Source: Kiritimatiellia bacterium (lineage in GTDB: Bacteria > Verrucomicrobiota > Kiritimatiellia > RFP12 > UBA1067). From it: a DNA stretch of 9,736 bases. The position numbers were made by a program, and so were the translations under genes. Below the pieces are notes generated by a model. The model made no database searches. It was not told where the DNA came from and worked only from the letters and a program-made list of their open reading frames with translations. Below, one piece after another: positions 5,829-9,736 of the stretch (the first letter of the stretch is position 1; the number at the start of each line of letters is the position of its first letter). The DNA lies in NCBI GenBank assembly GCA_016302985.1, contig JAEDMN010000121.1, positions 1 through 9,736 on the forward strand. Reading direction: 5' to 3'.

Positions 5829-8201
5829 ATGGGCATTTTCCGACAGCTTGGCGCCTGCGGCGTCGCCGTCCTGGCGTCCCTTTCCGCCTCGGCCGTGACG
5901 ATTTCGAATGTCACGGTGCGCGCGGTCTCCCCCTGGACGGGACTGTACGAGATCTCCTATGCGCTGGATGCCGACGTGGTGCCCACGCAGCCGAACGGCC
6001 ACCTGCTCCAGACGGTGACGGTGCGCGACGAGGCGTCCGGAACCTGCCTGGTGATGACGAACTCCCCCGCCGAGGCCGCGCTCTTCCCCTCCCGCCCGTC
6101 GTATGCGGCCGGCGCGCACCGCCTCGTGTGGACGCCCGAAGACCCGTCCCGGGTCCCGGCCCGCGCCACCGTCGAGGTCGCCATCCGCGAAACGACGACC
6201 CCGCTGCCCTACTGCGTCGTCGATCTTTCCGGCGGAACCTCCGTGGCGAAACACCCCGTGTCCTACCTGGACGACGTCCCCGCGGGCGGCTGGACCGACG
6301 CCTACAAGACGGACTACCTCGTCCTCCGGCTCGTCCAGCCCGGCACCTTCACGATGGGCGACCAGGTGCACGATGGCCTGTCCTATCCGGTCTTCCCCGA
6401 CATCACCCTGACCCGTCCCTACTACATCGCCATCTTCGAGACAACCGAAGGGCAGTGGGCGCGCATGGGCGGCTCGGACGCGTCGGCGGACTCCACGCGG
6501 CCGGCCACGGACGTGGCGTTTGTCGAGGTGCGTGGTTCGCGCAACGGGGTCAAGTGGCCCGAATCGGCCGACATCGATGCGGGAAACTCCGCCAAGCTCA
6601 GCGGACTCCGGACGCGCACGGGTCTCCTGTTCGACCTTCCGACCGAAGCCCAGTGGGAGTACGCGGCCCGCGCGGGGACGTCGACGGACTACGGCAACGG
6701 GACGGACTGGACGGACGCCGCGGAGGACCCCGCCATGGACGCGGTGGGGCGCTACTGGTTCAACGCGCCGGATGGTCTGCTCAAGACGGCTCCCGTCGGC
6801 AGCTACGCGCCGAACGCCTGGGGCCTCTACGACATGCATGGCAACGTGTGGGAGCTTTGCCTGGACCGCTGGTCGGCGATGCTTGAATCCCCGGCAGTGG
6901 ATCCCGTCGGCTCGGCGACGGCGAGCTTTCGGACGCGCGTCACGCGCGGCGGGAGCTACGAGAGCTGGGCCGAAGACTGCACGTCGGCTGCGCGTGTGCG
7001 CCAGGATTGTCAAACCCGCAACGAATCTGTTGGCTTCCGCCTCGTCTTTCCTGCGGGTACGGCCACGGAGGAGACGGTCTGCCAGGGGGCCTCCCCCGTC
7101 GCGGACCTGGCGACCGACCGTCGCGACCCGCTGCCGGTCGGCGGCGAGCCCCTGCCCCTCGACTTCGATCCGCTCTACGCGCGCGTCGACCCGTCCGAGG
7201 ATGCGTATACGGTGCGCGTGACCCTGGACGGCGCCGAGACGCTGGTGGAGACGAACGGCTTCGGCCGCCTGGAGGGCTGGACGGCCCACTGGTACACGAA
7301 CGTGCTGCGCCATGTCGTGCTGCGCGGCGGCGTCGAGATCGGCACGCCCCTGGTGCGCACCCTCGTCTCGACGCTCGGCCCCGATTCGCTCACCCTGGGC
7401 GAGTGCGTCAATGAACCACGCCTGGAGTTCACGGTCGGCGGCACGGGCGGCTGGAGCCGCGACACGGTCACCAACATGGACGGCGTCGTCTCGCTGCGTT
7501 CGCGCGACACGGGGCTGGAAGGCGAGACCTGGCTCGAGACGACGGTCGCGGGGCCCGGCACGCTGTCCTTCTGGTGGAAGTCGGAAGGCGAGGTCGGTCG
7601 CCGGAACGAGCTGTACGACTACATGGAATTCCTCGTGGACGGGATACGCCGCCAGGTGCTGGGTCTGGGCGATTGGGCGTGCGTCACCCTGGAGGTCAAG
7701 GGCGAAGGGGCGCACGTGCTGCGCTGGATCTACCGGAAGGACGACTATGACGAAGCGGGCGATCCGCGCGGGGATTGCGGCTGGCTCGACCGGGTCTCCT
7801 GGTCCGGCGCGGTGCCCGGACCGCCGCGCGACGAGACCGAGACGACCCCGGTGCCCGTGAAGTACGCCTGGCTCGACCAGTATCCGTCCATTCTGGCGGC
7901 GGCGGACGGCGACTACGAGGCCGCGGCGAACGCCCCCACCGACAAGCGCGACGCCGCGGGCAACCCGATGCACGTGTGGCAGGACTTCGTGGCGGGCACG
8001 GACCCGACGGATCCGGCCGATTTCCTCCGCGCGTTCATCCGGATGGAGAACGGCCGCCCCGTCGTGACCTGGACGCCCGACCTCGGCGAGGCGCGTCGCT
8101 ATCGGCTTTGGGGCGCCGCCGCGCCCACGGGGCCCTGGACGGAACGTTCCGAACCCGATGCGTCCGACCGCTTCTTCAAGGTGTGCGTGGAGATGCCGTA
8201 A
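5829..8201 (+). CDS. Secreted multidomain protein with FGE-sulfatase-like (SUMF1-type) domain
   Basis: 790 residues. A signal peptide (about 1-22, cleavage likely after ASA) sends it out of the cytoplasm. A small beta-rich N-terminal domain (about 23-150) begins VTISNVTV. The FGE-sulfatase domain (about 162-407, PF03781 type) shows PGTFTMG (171-177), LPTEAQWEYAARAG (270-283), HGNVWELC (337-344), RGGSY (373-377) and GFRLV (402-406). True formylglycine-generating enzymes have two active-site cysteines after this RGGSW/Y; here the first position is Ser379 and only Cys384 remains, so oxidase activity is doubtful. Then come a linker domain, a MAM/concanavalin-like sandwich (about 532-660; GPGTLSFWWK, YDYMEFLVDG, HVLRWIYRKD) and a C-terminal module (675-790) with VWQDFVAGTDPTDPADF and FFKV, probably a surface or secretion module shared among PVC bacteria. 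Likely a surface binding or adhesion protein; function unproven. Confidence 0.82.
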   Translation: MGIFRQLGACGVAVLASLSASAVTISNVTVRAVSPWTGLYEISYALDADVVPTQPNGHLLQTVTVRDEASGTCLVMTNSPAEAALFPSRPSYAAGAHRLVWTPEDPSRVPARATVEVAIRETTTPLPYCVVDLSGGTSVAKHPVSYLDDVPAGGWTDAYKTDYLVLRLVQPGTFTMGDQVHDGLSYPVFPDITLTRPYYIAIFETTEGQWARMGGSDASADSTRPATDVAFVEVRGSRNGVKWPESADIDAGNSAKLSGLRTRTGLLFDLPTEAQWEYAARAGTSTDYGNGTDWTDAAEDPAMDAVGRYWFNAPDGLLKTAPVGSYAPNAWGLYDMHGNVWELCLDRWSAMLESPAVDPVGSATASFRTRVTRGGSYESWAEDCTSAARVRQDCQTRNESVGFRLVFPAGTATEETVCQGASPVADLATDRRDPLPVGGEPLPLDFDPLYARVDPSEDAYTVRVTLDGAETLVETNGFGRLEGWTAHWYTNVLRHVVLRGGVEIGTPLVRTLVSTLGPDSLTLGECVNEPRLEFTVGGTGGWSRDTVTNMDGVVSLRSRDTGLEGETWLETTVAGPGTLSFWWKSEGEVGRRNELYDYMEFLVDGIRRQVLGLGDWACVTLEVKGEGAHVLRWIYRKDDYDEAGDPRGDCGWLDRVSWSGAVPGPPRDETETTPVPVKYAWLDQYPSILAAADGDYEAAANAPTDKRDAAGNPMHVWQDFVAGTDPTDPADFLRAFIRMENGRPVVTWTPDLGEARRYRLWGAAAPTGPWTERSEPDASDRFFKVCVEMP

Positions 8202-8202
8202 A

Positions 8203-8211
8203 TGGTATAAT
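8203..8211 (+). promoter_or_regulatory. Extended -10 promoter for a predicted leaderless gmhA mRNA
   Basis: TGGTATAAT, a perfect TG-n-TATAAT extended -10, begins two bases after the upstream stop codon. Six bases separate its end from the ATG at 8218, which puts the expected transcription start on the A of ATG. There is no convincing -35 at 16-18 bases and no Shine-Dalgarno sequence. Confidence 0.65.
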
Positions 8212-8217
8212 CCACGC

Positions 8218-8859
8218 ATGAAAGAAACGACCGAGGCGATTTTCGAGGACCTCTTTGCGCGCTATCCCGCGCTGGAGGTGTGCCGCAACCAGGTAAAGGA
8301 GGCCTACGAGGCCCTGCTCGCGACCTACCGCGCGGGCTGCAAGGTGCTCTGCTGCGGCAACGGCGGCAGCGCGAGCGACTCCGAGCACATCGTGGGCGAG
8401 CTGCTCAAGAAGTTCAAGAAGCACCGCGACATTCCCGCGGACCTGAAGGCGAAGCTGCTCGCGGCCGGTCCCGAGGGCGCGCAGCTGGCGGAGAAGCTCG
8501 AGGGTTCCCTGGGCGCCGTCTCGCTGCTCTCCATGAGCGGCATCCTCACGGCCTTCGCGAACGACGTCGGCTGGGACGAGGCCTACGCGCAGCAGGTGCT
8601 GGGCCTCGCGAAGCCGGGCGACGCGCTGATCGTGATCTCCACGAGCGGCAACTCCCGCAACTGCGTGCTGGCCGCCGTCCTCGCGCGGGCGCTGGGCGTG
8701 AAGACCATCGGCCTCACGGGGGAGAAGGGCGGCCGTTTCCGCGATGTCTGCGACGTCGCCGTGCGCGTGCCCGCCGGCGAGACCTTCAAGATCCAGGAAT
8801 ACCATCTGCCCGTCTACCACGCCCTCTGCGCCATGCTCGAGGACGAACTGTTCGATTGA
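8218..8859 (+). CDS. gmhA: SIS-domain phosphosugar isomerase, GmhA (phosphoheptose isomerase)-like
   Basis: 213 residues, cytoplasmic. Resembles GmhA, which converts sedoheptulose 7-phosphate to D-glycero-D-manno-heptose 7-phosphate, the first step to LPS heptose. Visible are CGNGGSASDSEH (46-57), Glu61 matching the catalytic glutamate of E. coli GmhA (Glu65), FANDVGWDEAY (113-123), STSGNS (141-146), LTGEKGG (166-172) and IQEYH with His196 matching catalytic His180. Relative to the 192-residue E. coli enzyme there is an extra charged segment at about residues 70-98 between the EL helix and the central strand. The neighbour is a NagB-like deaminase, so an aminosugar-phosphate isomerase or aldose-ketose role is an alternative. 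The ATG has no Shine-Dalgarno sequence and is likely the first base of the mRNA; an in-frame ATG at 8158 inside the previous gene is not supported. Confidence 0.8.
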   Translation: MKETTEAIFEDLFARYPALEVCRNQVKEAYEALLATYRAGCKVLCCGNGGSASDSEHIVGELLKKFKKHRDIPADLKAKLLAAGPEGAQLAEKLEGSLGAVSLLSMSGILTAFANDVGWDEAYAQQVLGLAKPGDALIVISTSGNSRNCVLAAVLARALGVKTIGLTGEKGGRFRDVCDVAVRVPAGETFKIQEYHLPVYHALCAMLEDELFD

Positions 8860-8876
8860 GGACCGACAAGAAGAAA

Positions 8877-8922
8877 CTCCTGTTCCTTTCCGTACCTCCG
8901 CGCGCCGGGACAGGAACAGGAG
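8877..8922 (+). repeat. Inverted repeat (hairpin) in the gmhA-nagB spacer
   Basis: CTCCTGTTCCT (8877-8887) is perfectly complementary to AGGAACAGGAG (8912-8922); after one mismatch, TCC/GGA (8889-8891 with 8908-8910) extends the stem, leaving a loop of about 16 bases. On the + strand no T-run follows, so it is not a standard terminator in the direction of the genes. On the - strand the stem is followed by TTTCTTCTT, a weak terminator shape, but no gene is read that way. It may be an mRNA stability or attenuation element between the two genes. Confidence 0.7.
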
Positions 8923-8929
8923 AACAGGA
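8914..8929 (+). repeat. Tandem duplication of GAACAGGA
   Basis: Two exact adjacent copies of GAACAGGA (8914-8921 and 8922-8929), with a third ACAGGA at 8910-8915. The second copy repeats the right arm of the neighbouring hairpin, so the left arm can pair with either copy. Probably a slippage product, possibly a structural switch. Confidence 0.7.
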
Positions 8930-8959
8930 GGCGGCGGAACCTCTTTCAAAGGATCGAGA

Positions 8960-9703
8960 ATGAAAATCGAAATCGGCAGGGACAAGTTCGAGATGGCGAA
9001 GGCCGCGGCGGCGTTCGCCGCGGACCGCATCAAGGCGGCGATCGCCGCACGGGACGAGGCGCGCGTGATCTTCGCGAGCGCGGCGAGCCAGCTCGAGTTC
9101 GTGGACGAGATGCTCAAGCGTACGGACATCGAATGGAACAAGGTCTGCGGCTTCCATCTCGACGAGTATGTCGGGCTGCCCGAGACGCATGGCGCGAGCT
9201 TCCGCAGATTTCTCAGGGAGCGCCTGCTCGCGAAGCTGCCGTGCGCGGTGAAGAGCTTCACGTTCGTCGGCGGCGACGCGGCCGACCGGGACGCCGAGCT
9301 TGCGCGCCTCGAGGCCGCGGTGCGCGAGAAGCCGATCGACCTCGCCTGCATCGGCATCGGCGAGAACGGGCACATCGCGTTCAACGACCCGCCGGCCGAT
9401 TTCGAAGCCAGCACCGCCTACTGCGTCGTCCAGCTCGACCAGATCTGCCGCATGCAGCAGGTCGGCGAGGGCTGGTATCCGAACCTCGACGCCGTGCCCA
9501 CGCATGCGTATTCGATGACCGTGCCGCAGATCATGGCGGCGAAGTCCATCGCGGTCATCGTCCCCGACGACCGCAAGGCCCGGGCCGTCGCCATGGCCGT
9601 GGACGGTCCGCTCACGAACATGTGCCCGTCGTCGATTCTCCGCAACCACGCAGACTGCACGCTCTTCCTCGATCCTCCGGCCGCTTCGCGGCTCAGGCGC
9701 TGA
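8960..9703 (+). CDS. nagB: Glucosamine-6-phosphate deaminase / isomerase family protein (NagB-like)
   Basis: 247 residues, a little shorter than E. coli NagB (266). NagB turns glucosamine 6-phosphate into fructose 6-phosphate and ammonia, the entry of aminosugars into glycolysis. Visible are FHLDEYVGL (65-73) with Asp68 matching the NagB base Asp72, GIGENGHIAFNDP (132-144) with the ring-opening His138, a CRMQQVGEGW segment, VPTHAYSMTVPQI and a C-terminal SSILRNHADCTLFLD. At the position of NagB Asp141 there is Asn136, and Glu148 is replaced by Asp143, so substrate or mechanism may differ; I believe this variant is common in a related subfamily. The start at 8960 has AAAGGA just upstream and gives MKIEIGRDKFEMA; the longer open frame overlaps gmhA and is rejected. 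The pair with the SIS-domain gene suggests a shared sugar-phosphate pathway. Confidence 0.78.
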   Translation: MKIEIGRDKFEMAKAAAAFAADRIKAAIAARDEARVIFASAASQLEFVDEMLKRTDIEWNKVCGFHLDEYVGLPETHGASFRRFLRERLLAKLPCAVKSFTFVGGDAADRDAELARLEAAVREKPIDLACIGIGENGHIAFNDPPADFEASTAYCVVQLDQICRMQQVGEGWYPNLDAVPTHAYSMTVPQIMAAKSIAVIVPDDRKARAVAMAVDGPLTNMCPSSILRNHADCTLFLDPPAASRLRR

Positions 9704-9712
9704 GCGCGGATT

Positions 9713-9721
9713 TGCTATACT
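9713..9721 (+). promoter_or_regulatory. Extended -10 promoter for a predicted leaderless downstream gene
   Basis: TGCTATACT fits TG-n-TATAMT (one mismatch to TATAAT). Six bases separate it from the ATG at 9728, the same geometry as the box at 8203-8211. No Shine-Dalgarno sequence is present apart from a bare GGA four bases before the ATG. It lies ten bases after the stop of the nagB-like gene. Confidence 0.6.
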
Positions 9722-9727
9722 GGACGT

Positions 9728-9736
9728 ATGAACCGA
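9728..9736 (+). CDS. Start of an unidentified gene, cut by the window edge
   Basis: Only ATG AAC CGA (Met-Asn-Arg) is visible. The case for a real gene is the promoter-like box placed exactly as for the gene at 8218, and the continued gene order on the same strand. Nothing can be said about function. Confidence 0.45.

Noticed and set aside
5643..8219. 858-codon open frame on the - strand opposite the FGE-like gene
   Set aside because: It mirrors the + strand gene almost end to end, its product is rich in Arg, Gly, Ala and His with no recognisable motif, and the + strand frame has a signal peptide, Shine-Dalgarno site and clear domains. Long antisense frames are expected in GC-rich DNA.
1..9736. 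Defence, mobile, CRISPR, tRNA, rRNA or phage elements
   Set aside because: I found no spaced repeat array, transposase or integrase motifs, terminal repeats, or tRNA-like structure. All genes fit metabolic or envelope roles.

Overview
The window is a gene-dense stretch of high-GC DNA (about two thirds G+C by eye) in which every supportable gene lies on the + strand: eight complete genes, the last 24 codons of a ninth at the left edge and the first three codons of a tenth at the right edge. No gap between genes exceeds about 100 bases. The gene set points to a diderm (Gram-negative type) bacterium: a lipopolysaccharide-export permease of the LptF/LptG family, a phosphoheptose-isomerase-type protein and a lipoprotein of the ABC-transport auxiliary family. 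The large secreted protein, with an FGE-like domain, a MAM-like sandwich and a C-terminal module around GTDPTDPADF, resembles those I associate with the PVC superphylum, especially gut Kiritimatiellae/Verrucomicrobia. That placement is inference from protein style, not a proven taxonomy.

Layout. (1) 1-893: the end of kduI and all of kduD, two consecutive steps that turn unsaturated uronate from pectin, alginate or glycosaminoglycan breakdown into 2-keto-3-deoxygluconate. (2) 898-3641: an LptF/LptG-family permease that overlaps by one base (TGATG) an AMP-forming acyl-CoA/acyl-ACP ligase. (3) 3644-5800: an AT-rich promoter-like site, then ispD (MEP isoprenoid pathway), a calcineurin-type metallophosphoesterase and a PqiC/YmbA-like lipoprotein. 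(4) 5829-8201: a 790-residue exported protein whose FGE-sulfatase-like domain has lost one of the two catalytic cysteines of true formylglycine-generating enzymes. (5) 8203-9703: a gmhA-like sugar-phosphate isomerase and a nagB-like aminosugar-phosphate deaminase, separated by a 100-base spacer with a strong hairpin and a duplicated arm. (6) 9713-9736: a promoter-like box and the first codons of another gene.

How they work together. Close spacing suggests transcription units kduI-kduD-permease-ligase, ispD-phosphoesterase-lipoprotein-FGE-like protein, and gmhA-nagB-like. Themes are host or plant polysaccharide use (uronates, aminosugars) and envelope building (LPS export, lipid activation, lipoprotein, heptose and isoprenoid precursors).

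I see no defence island, mobile element, CRISPR array, tRNA or rRNA, and no obvious new multi-gene system. The most interesting signal is regulatory. Two genes without a Shine-Dalgarno sequence (starts at 8218 and 9728) are each preceded by an extended -10 box of the form TGnTATAMT ending exactly six bases before the ATG. That geometry places transcription start on the A of the start codon, so both mRNAs are predicted to be leaderless. Most other genes in the window carry ordinary Shine-Dalgarno sequences.
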